From: Narthecium ossifragum
Lineage: Eukaryota > Streptophyta > Magnoliopsida > Dioscoreales > Nartheciaceae
Length of the DNA: 64,000 nucleotides
Reading direction: 5' to 3'
Assembly (NCBI GenBank): GCA_963920575.1
Contig: OY986965.1
Coordinates: 31,428,007 to 31,492,006, forward strand
Below, piece after piece: positions 47,250 through 57,624 of this stretch. Position 1 is the first letter of the stretch. Every line of letters begins with the position of its first letter. The notes under the pieces were generated by a model, which worked only from the letters and a program-made list of their open reading frames with translations, did not search any database and had not been told where the DNA came from. Position numbers and translations under genes: made by a program.

Positions 47250-48216
47250 CTAGCAAACGGTTAATGGCGGCAGAATTTCCACTAAAAATGGAAACGATCA
47301 AGAAAGGAGGAGACGGGGTTATCAAAACCCAAGAAAACAAGAGAGAGAGAGAGAGAGAGAGAGATATTAGGTCCGTCTGCGCGTCGAGAAGAAGCCCTTC
47401 GCTGCTCACCCCGCTGGAGCGGTGTGGCACTACCCCCTCTCCATCCGGGGGTTCGAGATCGGGTAGCAAATTAGGGTACTTATAGAGACGGAAGGACGAC
47501 GAGCCTCCGCAATGACCCCTGAATTGTCCGTTTTATTACCAAAATGCCCCTTGTAATATGGAAGGAGGCATCTGTCGGTTTAGCGGTCAACAAATTACAA
47601 ACCGAAACGGCTGCAAGTGACTCTGTGGTCGGGTATCATCTGCGAACAGCTGACAGCTTACCCAACCAATGGAATGGACTAGCAAAACGTTGCTGCTCCT
47701 AAAGCGGTGATTTTCTTTTCTCTATGCATTTCCCTTATATATGGGCACTAATAGGGGTGTACAACGGGTTGATAAATTAACAGATTAATGGGTGGGTCAT
47801 AAGGTTCCGTTGTACACCCCAAGGCACTACCATGAATTGAAGAGTATTACCAAAGAAAGAAAACAATTTAACAGCGGCACTTCCCTATTATATATGGCAC
47901 TGCCACTAACATGAATTGATGAAGAGTATTACAGGTGTAAACCAAAGAAAGAAACCAATTTAACAGCGGCACCTAATTAGCATACAAGGGTTGCCCAGAT
48001 GTGAGATAACTACCCAGCACCTGCTACCAGTGCGTCCTATAACCAAAGAACGCTCTCTCTCTCTATTGAAGTTTCCATTCCATTTACACTTTTACAGCAT
48101 TTGGATGGTTGAGGAACATGCAGACCATAGTAAAGTTCCCTGAAGTAAAAAGAAGCCCCCGAATCCGAGGACTAGAGCCATGACTTTTTGTGTAAGGTCA
48201 GCTGGCACTCCAGAGC
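47250..48216. other. Intergenic: CPL leader/promoter and kinase 3' end
   Basis: Holds a GA microsatellite (about 47340-47363; CT in the sense of CPL, so a pyrimidine leader tract), the 71-bp hAT MITE (47752-47822) and a duplicated word. The words gaagagtattac, accaaagaaagaaa and caatttaacagcggcac each occur around 47838-47880 and 47926-47970. Confidence 0.55.
47752..47822. mobile_element. 71-bp micro hAT element
   Basis: Ends TAGGGGTGTACAACGG and CCGTTGTACACCCCAA are inverted repeats over about 14 bp. GGCACTAA (47744-47751) and GGCACTAC (47823-47830) are a 7-of-8 target duplication. The tips match the longer hAT element at 51940-52817, so it may be a deletion derivative of that family. Confidence 0.75.
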
Positions 48217-51014
48217 TCACCTGGGTTGCATCTCAATCAGGCTGCCACTTATATTCCCCGGGGCGCTGTATGCATATACAGTGTCTGCTGATGTTCCGAG
48301 CCCACTGCTGCCTGGATCACCCGAAGAAGAATGATCTGCAGTTCTGACCACTCCCGGAGGAACGAGATCTTTAACATCGAGGCTACTGTCACTGGACAGC
48401 ATTACCATTACCTGATTCATGGAAGGCCTCTTGACTGATGCAGCTTGGGTGCAAAGCAGTGCCACCTTGATGAAGCGTAAGACTTCCACCTCAGGGAATT
48501 CCTGCAATTCAGGGTCCACAAGTTCCAATAATCTTTCTTCATCTCGTAGCATCCATGCCTGCAAACATTGTGCTAAGAACCATCAGCATCTATATAGAAC
48601 GCATGGCTACCGGCCTCCTGCCACAATTTGGTAAGTCGTTGAAGGCAAATACATGGAGGAACTAAATTTGATTCAGGTCCGCAAAGTCTGATCAGTCATG
48701 TGTGGCAAGCTTAACTAACTAACGTTATTGTACAAAAGGAATAGGTCATATAAGAATTTCTTGTGCCATTTTCAGAAGTTTAATGACTATCATGAGATTA
48801 CCCATTCAAGAAGAAGCTTCATCTCCAGCCCCTGTGCTGAATTGCTGCTGCTGCACCCACTAATAATCTCAAGTATAAGCACCCCGAAACTGTAGATGTC
48901 TGCTTTTTTGGTTAATTGCCCTAGTAAGGCATATTCTGGCGCCAAGTAGCCTCTGCGAATGCCATTAAATATTAGGTAAGCTATTTAAGAAACGGTAAAA
49001 TGTCTAAACCAGACACCCTAAGAATCTCAATATGCAAACTTATTGGGTAGTACCACAAAATTACTAACACACTCACATGGTCCCTGCAACACGTGTGCTT
49101 ATGTGAGTCACGCAATCAGGGAAAAGTTTTGCCAGCCCAAAATCTCCAATTTTTGGGAGCAGGTACTTGTCAAGTAGGATGTTGCTAGCCTTGATGTCTC
49201 GATGAACAATGCGCGGCTTAGCTTCCTCATGGAGAAACAAAAGACCCTGAGCTGTTCCCAAGCAAATAGCAGCTCTCTTACTCCAATCCATAGGGATACA
49301 CTCACCCTCGATGCCTAAGATTTTATATGCCGACTGTTAGACTCTAGAGGTAAATATCTCAATGAAAATCGAGTAGCCTCTGATTTACACACTAGAATTA
49401 CCAAATAAGGCTTTTGCTAGACTGTTGTTCTCCATATACTCATAGACCAAAATCCGGTTGAGGCCTTCAACACAGCAACCAACTAGTCGAACAAGATTTG
49501 GATGCCTAATCTTCGATACCATATCAATCTCAGTCAAGAACTCATTGATTCCTTGCGCGGATTTAGCAGAAAGTGACTTTATTGCAATTTGGGTTCCATC
49601 CCTCAAAGTTCCCTACAGAAGCAAGAGTAGATCAATTCTGAGAACCAGCAAGCCCAAAGGTAACATGTGGTACCAGAACAATCAGATACAGAAGAATAAA
49701 ATCTTACTTTATGCACCTCTCCAAACCCGCCACTACCTATCCTGTTCATTCGATGGAAGTTTGTTGTTGCTGATTTTAGTTCATTGTACGTAAATGTCCG
49801 GAATTCTCGTGGCATTTCACCGGAATTCAAACCTGTATATTTCACAGTTCAGATATGCTTTGTTATAGTAATTGAAGATAAAAGTGCAGAACCGAACATG
49901 CACCAATAGAACCAAAAGGTAAAACTTCTAGATCTGCTGCTACAATCCCTCTTCTAGATTGTCAATGCAGGGAATCTATTTCAGCAACTTATGGAGGACA
50001 AATAGGAAGCTTACCAAGCTATGTATGAAAATTTAACATATTTGCTCAAAGGTACCTTTTAAATTACCACATGTTGCAGCCAACATTACAGAGATATTTC
50101 AAAACACAAAAAAAGTATAATTTCCACTGGCATCATTAGATAAGGACTAATCTACAAGTCAGAAATCCAACTGTTGCTCAAGCAGCTTTCTTTCCAAAAG
50201 CATGAAACCTCATTTGCCTGGCAATATTAGCATTCTAGTATCTATATGATGTCCTGTGGTTATCAACAATAAGCCTATCATGTGCTATGCTAACCAAAAT
50301 ATATTCCTATCATGTGCTATGCACCATCTTTTTGAAAAAAAAGGATTCTTATGTCTTAATTTGTAAAGTCAGAATAGCATTTTCATTCAGAATATTCACA
50401 CAAAGACAAACAGATATTCACATGCATATGTGCATAGGAAACCAGTAGGAGGCAGAACTGCAACATATATGCCTTAAAAAAAGCATCTGTCCACATAATT
50501 AATGTCTAGGAAAATACTTGCATGGAAGACGGGCTTCTTGGATCCTGTGATTAGAACCCCACAAATTCATGCCTATCACACACAACATAGCATCTCATCG
50601 AGGAATTCCCTCTCTTGTTATCATCCATGTGATTCGATGCCTCGACCATAAAAGGTAACCAAGTAAATTAATATAGTCGTGATCTTTGGCCACATCAATT
50701 TGAAGTGTAAAACAGAAAACAGATTTTGTTTCCTCGTATACCAGTAAAACCAATATATACAAAGGTACTTGGAAGACTGTTTCAAACAAAGGCACTTGAT
50801 GGAGGGTAAGAACCATCATGACTTTGACTTGATGCCACTTTATTTAACTTTGATCATATATTTTTTGGTACGATATGCTTCTTTATACATGTAAAGGAAA
50901 TAAACAAGTGCAGACTGAAAGTAAATTCCTACCTACATCTGATGTCGTCGTATTTTTATCCCTCTTGCGACTCAGTTTGCGTGCATAGAAACAGCAGGAA
51001 AACCTCCTTTCCAT
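48217..51014 (-). CDS. Receptor-like cytoplasmic Ser/Thr kinase (CRPK1-like), 382 aa, six exons
   Basis: Exons, minus strand: 51014-50933, 49832-49708, 49612-49402, 49314-49077, 48952-48802, 48558-48217; total 1149 bp in frame. The kinase core is complete: glycine loop GSGGFGEV (60-67), Lys81 in [12 protein letters not shown] (177-184), DFG (197-199), and [12 protein letters not shown] in the activation segment. A Ser-rich tail follows [12 protein letters not shown]. There is no signal peptide, ectodomain or membrane segment. The start [13 protein letters not shown] has Cys residues that could be acylated. This matches the cytoplasmic relatives of DUF26/LRR-VIII kinases such as At1g16670 (CRPK1, a cold-signalling kinase that phosphorylates 14-3-3 proteins). 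Exon 1 is inferred from phase and family N-termini, and intron 1 is long (1.1 kb). The gene is transcribed in the same direction as the CPL gene and lies upstream of it. Confidence 0.9.
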
Positions 51015-51615
51015 CGGATTTAGCAGCTCTGCGTCCCCACCACTTTAGCATGAGCTGCTTACCTGTTTCAAATTGAGATTGCAGCCGTTGGTTTTGAAAA
51101 CTTTGAGAAAATTTGGCGACCAAGAATTTGGCAAAAGAATCATAAATCACGGATAAGAGCCATTTTAAATGGTAAATCATCATACATATGATGGTCAGTG
51201 CAGAAAACCAAAGACGGTGGTGAGTAGCGCAATAACAAGAACGATTCGACTGGCAAGTATCACAGAGACCTTCCAAATTTCAAGTACTGATGAACAATCA
51301 CGCTCTGAAGCCTGTTACTGTTGGCCCTTATAAAAGTGAGGGGCGAAAGAAGAGGGGAATGGAGAATAAAAGAGTCATAGAGTCCACACCATCAGCCGAT
51401 TGGAGAAGATTGGCGGCAAAAGGGATACGTGGATTACCGCCGGCCGCACTTCCCTGCCGACCAAGGAGCGGCCTCTCTCGCTCGCTCTACACCAGTAGTT
51501 TAAGATGAAGAAGAAGAAGAAGAAAAGAGGAAAATGAAAGGGGATCATTCACAAGCGAGACTAATAAGTCTAGAATTTGCTTGTTGGGGATATGTCCCGT
51601 CCACTACCCCCTCTC

Positions 51616-51646
<31 letters not shown>

Positions 51647-51939
51647 CCATTCTTCGCAGAGAGGTCAATCGGGGCGAAACAAAGTCAAAGAAACGAAGCT
51701 GCGAGCAAGAGAGGGAGGAGGACAGACCGAGAAAGAGAGAGAGCATCGATTAGTTTTGCTCACAATATGAATGATGCGATACACAGTGCGACACTTTGAC
51801 CACCCCACTTCACGTTGACGGGTTGGCTCCACATTCTCCACGTTGACTGTTTTGTCCATTAATTTTCATCCTCCGAGTAGGAAAATTGCAAATTTCATCC
51901 TCCTTCTGGAAATGCTTGTTAAGCCGTATAGCAAGAACC
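51015..51939. other. Intergenic upstream of the kinase gene
   Basis: Presumed kinase promoter. Contains a GAAGAA purine run (51503-51530) and a (TTTC)n run (51617-51645). No gene seen. Confidence 0.5.
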
Positions 51940-52817
51940 AGCGGTGTAGTCGGGTCAACAGGTTAACGGTTTTCAACCTGATCCATTAATTTTTGAGGGC
52001 CTTATCACGGGTTCGTTAATATGTTAATTTATCAATAAATTAATAGGTAAATAGGTACAAATAACCCATTAACCCGTTATCAGTGACGGATCTAGGATTT
52101 ATATAAAGGGGATGACTTTAATAGAAAAAATTTACTGTAGAAGAAAATATATAAATAATTAACTAAAAAATTCAAAATAAGTATATTATTACATTACCAT
52201 AGCTATAAAAGTAAACAATTACGATTGCTTCATCCGAGTTTTCATACTTTGATAGTATTGCATAATATTTTCATTAGAAACATCATCAAAAATTTCTTTC
52301 TCTAAGCAATCAGTAAATTATAGAGGGGGGCAATTAGGTATTCTATATATATTAGGTAGGTTTTTTTTTTTGCCGGGGCGATGCCCCCCCACCTCAATAT
52401 GTGGATCCGCCCATGCCCGTTATTAATACCACATGAATAAATATAAAATTTTAAATTACAATCTATTAATCCAAAATTCAAACAACATAAGCACGTAAAT
52501 CTAAGTTGTGTCACATGAAGAAAAATAAAGTTTCAATGTAAGTTCTAAGTTCCAATTAACTTAGAAATTAATTACATATATAATATATATATACTTGTAA
52601 TTTGTAAATAGTCTTTATTTTAAAGCAAAAACTTAAACACCCATTATCCGAACCGGTATTATTGTAACGGGTCGGGTCAGACCCGACCCGGTATTATTGT
52701 AACGGGTCGAGTCTGACCCGACCCGTTTACGACTACCTTATGACCCGCCAGTTAAGGTTTGGATCGGATTAATTTTTCGAGTCGAAACGGGTTACCCAAC
52801 CCGTTGTACACCCCTAG
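51940..52817. mobile_element. hAT-type non-autonomous element, 878 bp, host of a nested insertion
   Basis: The right end reads ACCCGTTGTACACCCCTAG; the left end is the diverged inverse, AGCGGTGTAGTCGGGT. CAAGAACC (51932-51939) and AAAGAACC (52818-52825) form a 7-of-8 target duplication. The interior carries repeated GGGTCGGGTC / GACCCGACCC words in both orientations and no coding sequence. Removing the nested 335-bp element and one copy of its duplication leaves about 535 bp. Confidence 0.75.
52081..52415. mobile_element. Nested hAT-type element, 335 bp, perfect 8-bp target duplication
   Basis: Runs from CAGTGACGGATCTAGG to GTGGATCCGCCCATG, imperfect inverted ends beginning CA. CCCGTTAT occurs at 52073-52080 and 52416-52423. 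It interrupts the surrounding hAT element and is therefore younger. Confidence 0.85.
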
Positions 52818-53149
52818 AAAGAACCTTTCACTAAACCTCATTCTCGAAAAAAGAAAATAAAATCATCCATTTTAGTTGTCTAAGTCCCTCTCTCATCTCA
52901 TCTCTCTTCGCTCCTATGATGTCTCCAACGCCAGGAAGTTTTACATATTAAATCTAATTAATTATCAAGTTTACAAATGATGTTCATTATCATTTTCGCT
53001 TACAATTCAAGTCAAAATCATACTTTTGAGATCAATTTACCCCTCATTTAGGGCCTGCCATCCGCTGCATTTATTATGCATTTAATGCACTCAGTTTTAA
53101 TGTGGGAAGCTGATTGGGGTGCATGCCGTCCAAAGCATGTGCTTATGTG

Positions 53150-55419
53150 GAATTTTTTTGCCATACTGACCCTTCATATACAGTTTTGGCCAAATAAGAC
53201 CCCCTCAAGTTCTTTTGTAACATAGACCCTAACTATATAAATTCCAATTTTATCCTCAAATTTAATGACAAAAAGACAAAATAGCAATGTTTATATTCTG
53301 ATTTTGATTAAAAAAATACAAAAACATCCCATCACATTTAATGTGATGGATATGTCTTTTCTCAAAATTTCTTCTTCCTGAATCATCTTCATCCCTCCCG
53401 CCGGACATTGGCTCCTCCATCGCCTCCTCTTCTCTTCTTCCTCTCCACTGCCTCCTCTTATCTTCTCCCAAACCACTCTTCTCATTTATTCTTTCATCTC
53501 TCATCCCTTTCCATCGTCTCCACTTCTCTATTTTCGCCAAAATAGTTCACCGGAGAGATGAAAGAATAAGGGAGAAGAGTGGAGAGGGAGAAGAGAAGAG
53601 GAGGTAGTGGAGAGGGAGAAGAGAAGATGGCGGGAGGAGCCATGTCTTGATATTGTTTGGGTGATATGCAACAAACATCGTACACATTCATCAATATTGT
53701 ACACGTGCGTATCCTGAAGATACTCGTGAAAAGAAGTTGAGACACGCGTTTTTCACAAAATACACGTATCGTCATAAAAATATACACGTATCGTTATAAA
53801 AAATACACGTGTAGCGCCAAAATGACTGTTTTTTACATTGCATCAAAATGTATACCATACAATACACACAAGATAGACGCAACATCATGCAGCGGACGGA
53901 GCTGGTGTTGTACCGAGCACAGCTACATGACGTACGGGTGCATTGGGATGAATGAGTGCTCTATAAGTCTTCTTGTTGTGCCCAATTACCTTACACCTCG
54001 AACATCTCCGCATTGTTTTCGACTGTGTCTCACCTTGAGACGACAACCTTCTCTTCCTGGTGCGTATCTTGCGAGTGACAGCTTAAGGTTTTCCTTGTCG
54101 GGGTACTCTCCAATATATGGCTCGGGGGCATTCAAAAAGTAGGTTGCTTGAGCTTCCGGAGTTTCAAAGTTGAGAACGTACTCATCCACCTCGTCACAGT
54201 CAAACATCTCCGATGGCTCCTCGCAGTCGCTACCAGCTACCCAATCATTAACGGACTCTCACCGGAGGCCAAGGGGTAAGTTATAGAAACGTGTGTATAA
54301 TTATACGATGCGTGTGTATAAAATTCTACATACGTGTCTCAACTTCTTTTCACGAGTATTAATAGGTTACGCGCGTGTACAAAATTTATGAACGTATGCG
54401 AGGTCTACGTGCTTTTCACGTGTATTACTAGCTCAAACACGTAAAAGGATAAAAATATACACGTGTTCCGATTTATACGCGTGCATGAACGTGTGTGGAT
54501 GCTAGTAATACACGCGAAAAGCACACCGACATCATACACGTTCATAAATTTTGTACACGCGCGTAGCCTATTAATACTCGTGCAAAGAAGTTCAGACACG
54601 TATGTAGAATTTTATACACACACATCTTATAATTATACCCGCGTTTTTTATAACTTACCCCTCAGCCTCTGGTGGGAGTCCGTTCATGACTGGGTAGCTG
54701 GTAGCGACTGCGAGGAGCCATCGGAGATGTTTGACTGTGACGAGGTAGATGAGTACGTTCTCAACTTCGAAACTCCGTGTATTTTTTTATGACGATACGT
54801 GTATTGTTTGAAAAACGCGTGTCTCAACTTCTTTTCACGAGTATCTTCAGGATACGTACGTGTACAATATTGATGAATGTGTACGATGTTTGTTGCATAC
54901 CACCCAAACAATATCAAGACATGGTTCCTCCCGCCATCTTCTCTTCTCCCTCTCTACTACCTCCTCTTCTCTTCTCCCTCTCCACTCTTCTCCTTTATTC
55001 TTTCATCTCTCTGGTGAACTATTTTGGCGAAAATAGAGAAGTGGAGACGATGGAAAGGGATGAGAGATGAAAGAATAAATGAGAAGAGTGGTTAGGGAGA
55101 AGAAAAGAGGAGGCAGTGGAGAGGAAGAAGAGAAGAGGAGGCGGTGGAGGAGCCAATGTCCGGCGGGAGGGATGAAGATGATTCAGGAAAAAGAAATTTT
55201 GAGAAGAAGACATATCCCATCACATTAAATGTGATGGGATGTTTTTGTAATTTTTTAATAAAAATCAGAATATAAACATTGCTATTTTGTCTTTTTGTCA
55301 TTAAATACGAGGGTAAAATTGGGATTTATATAGTTAGGGGTCCTCTGTTGCAAAAGAACTTGAGGGGGGTCTTATTTCACCAAAACTGAACATGAAGGTC
55401 CAGTATGGCAAAAAATTCT
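53150..55419. mobile_element. Mutator-like foldback element, 2270 bp, with 9-bp target duplication
   Basis: GCTTATGTG stands at 53141-53149 and 55420-55428, a perfect 9-bp duplication typical of Mutator superfamily insertion. Terminal arms of about 650 bp (53150-53810 and 54775-55419) are inverted copies with scattered differences. They start with (A)GAATTTTTTTGCCATACTG and include the shared tract around the TTTAATGTGATGG word. A second inner inverted pair (about 54145-54435 and 54500-54785) makes the centre palindromic as well. Only 53815-54140 is unpaired, and it holds a zinc-knuckle remnant. No full transposase remains, so the element is non-autonomous. Confidence 0.88.
53963..54210 (-). 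pseudogene. MULE transposase zinc-knuckle remnant
   Basis: From 54013 leftwards the minus strand reads MRRCSRCKVIGHNKKTY. This is the CCHC knuckle (C-x2-C-x4-H-x4-C) near the end of MuDR-type transposases, with the last Cys changed to Tyr. Upstream on the same strand (54210-54050), in a different frame, lies acidic sequence FDCDEVDEYVLNFETPEA, of unknown origin; part of it is repeated inverted at 54716-54776. Too short to be functional. Confidence 0.6.
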
Positions 55420-55477
55420 GCTTATGTGCCACCCACTTTTATACTAAAATAATAATATATATGAGTATTGGGTTAAT

Positions 55478-56190
55478 GGGTTAGCTGTACCAGCAAACCT
55501 CCGCGACACTCTCACCCTCGACCTCGTCACCCACTTCTCCGACCAACGCTTCTTCCTCCGTCGCGGCGGTCGTGACCACTTCATCGCCATTGGCTGCACC
55601 ACGTGGGACTTCATGCGCAACGACGCCAACCTTGACTTCGGCGCCAACCACCTCCTCCTCCTCTCGAAGCTCACTAAAATATCCGTGCTCACCGTCGAGC
55701 ACCACCCTTGGCAAGGGCGCACGTGCCACCAGTTTGACATCCCCTACCCCTCCTACTTCCACCCAACCTGCGCTGCCGCGTGACAAGACACGACTCGCCG
55801 TTCAAAGCGACCCACCTCTTCGCCTTCGTCAGTGGGCCCTCGCCACCGACGCTGGAGAAGGCGGCGGTGCACGCGGAGATCCTCCTCTAGTGCAGCTCAT
55901 CAAGCGGGTGCCTCCGAGCCCAATGCGCGCCGGGCTCCAAGGGCTGTCATGAGCCGAGTCGGGTCCTAAGGGTCACCCTCGCTGCCGCGTTCTGCATGCA
56001 GCCACCGTGCGCGACTCATTCACCCGACAGTCCACCTTCGACTCGGTCCTGGGCGGCTACGTGCCAGTGTTCTTCTCGGAACACACGACCATTCAAAGCA
56101 GACCCACCTCTTCGCCTTCATCGGTGGGCCCCGTCCGCTAATGCTGGAGAAGGCGGTTGTGCGTGTGGAGATCCTCCGCTAATGTGGCTC
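55478..56190 (+). pseudogene. GT47 exostosin-type glycosyltransferase fragments (MUR3/KATAMARI-like), broken
   Basis: Motifs in order: RDHFIAIGCTTWDFMRND, GANHLLLLSK, SVLTVEHHPW, FDIPYPSYFHPTC, then frameshifts, HLFAFVSGP, and AAAFCMQPP with further shifted pieces to VFFSEHT. This is the plant GT47 clade that galactosylates xyloglucan in the Golgi (family knowledge). Stops and frameshifts occur after YFHPTCAAA and throughout the second half. A second copy of the LFAF-type motif block (HLFAFIGGPRP) follows around 56100-56180, so part of the fragment is duplicated. It has no introns and is embedded in repeat sequence, which points to transposon capture. Confidence 0.7.
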
Positions 56191-56299
56191 ATCGAGCCGA
56201 TGCCTCCGGGCACAGTGCGCGCGGGGGCCTGGGCTCCAATGACTGCCACGAGCCAGACCGGGTCCTCACCACCATCTCCACAGGGTCGATGTAGCTGAT

Positions 56300-56450
56300 G
56301 GTGGCGAAGGGGGGTGATGGTGATGGGGTCACCAGGACACAACAGCCTTAGGACGAAGCCGAGGTCGGTGAGGCATGGGTGGTCGTGGGAGTCGAGGAGG
56401 AGGTTGGAGGGCTTGACGTCGCAGAGAGGACGCAGCGGTGTCGGAGGAGA
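56300..56450 (-). pseudogene. Protein-kinase catalytic-loop fragment
   Basis: On the minus strand, DVKPSNLLLDSHDHPCLTDL followed by GFVLRL resembles the kinase HRDxKPxNILLD...DFG segment, with DFG changed to DLG. Nothing else of a kinase domain is present. It is probably a captured exon piece; the opposite orientation to the adjacent GT47 fragment argues for a patchwork. Confidence 0.5.
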
Positions 56451-56990
56451 GAGGCTCGTCGGCGGAGAGGAGAGATGTGGCATCGACGTCAAAGGAGAGA
56501 GGTCGCGGCGGTGTCGAGGGAGGGAGGTCGGAGAGGGGAGAGGACAGACGAGGAATCAGAGGAGAGAGGTCGCAGTGGCGTCGGATGGGTGACGTCGCGG
56601 AGAGGGATTTGGATCACGGAGAACAGAGAGGATGCGACGGTGTCGAAGGAGAGAGGCTCGTCGTCGGAGAGGAGAGATGTCACAGCGGCGTCGAAGGAGA
56701 GAGGTCACGGCGACGACGAGAGAGGCGGTATAAGATCCTTTCGATGATTAGATTGGGAAACACACCGGCTGAATTGAAGGTTGGTGCGATGGAGGTTAAG
56801 GTGGGTGCGACGGAGGGGGTATTGGTGGCCAGAAGGGGGGCTAGAGGTTGGATCACGCGGCCGGAGGTGAAGGTGGGTGCGATGGAGGTGGGTGGAAGCG
56901 ACGGAGGGGTTACCAGCGACCGGAAGGGGGCTGGAGGTTGGATCACGGCGGCCGAAAGAGGGGCTGGAGGTTGGATTGCAACGTCCATGT
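56390..56990. repeat. GC-rich low-complexity repeats with gene-like frames
   Basis: Words such as ggagagaggtcg and ggcgtcg recur between 56390 and 56730. A looser repeat of aggtgggtgcgatggagg and gggggctggaggttggatcac recurs between 56775 and 56980. Open frames here on both strands are low-complexity and not conserved. Confidence 0.5.
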
Positions 56991-57624
56991 GCAGTGCACA
57001 TGATCACCACTCGTACACAAAACATTGAGAGAATAAATGACATGCATTAAATGATGGGTAAAATGGTCTTAAAAATGTAACTTTGGCTTGAAGTGTTAAG
57101 AGAAAACAAAAATGAACCTAATCTGTAAAATCAATAATCAAATGAATTTAATATGTAAAAAACTCCCAACGCCAGCAAGAGTTAGTCCATCATGTTCGCG
57201 TGGAATATGAATGCATCAGCCCCATGCAAATACCAGCAGAAAAGACATCTCTCAGCTGCAAGTTCCAAAAGATTCGATAGATTAGAAACTCACAGCACAG
57301 AATATGGTCCTAGCTAATCGAGGAAAATGTGTAAAGACCGATGAGAAACATCACAGACAAAAGAAGCACTTCTTCAGTTCTTTGAAGTGGTGCCAACTGC
57401 CAAGTGCAGAACAACTTCTAGAAAAGAAATGCGAAGAGAGGCTCCCTTTCAATATGCCCATGCATCATATGGAATAGTAAACAAGATAAATTGCACTTGC
57501 TGCAGAAAATTAAACAAACTCCAAATTAAAAAATACGCTGACAAGTATAATGATGCAAAACAATCAGGTACCTAAAAAGCCCTGCTGCTCTTGATCAGCT
57601 GCATCCTGATTCATCACAGGTTGC

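Noticed and set aside
53262..53787. Minus-strand frames in the MULE arms
   Set aside because: Repeated inverted in the right arm and low-complexity; part of the transposon terminal repeats, not a gene.
56379..57043. Frames of up to 196 codons in GC-rich repeats on both strands
   Set aside because: Composition-driven, with tandem-repeat translations and no recognisable domain.
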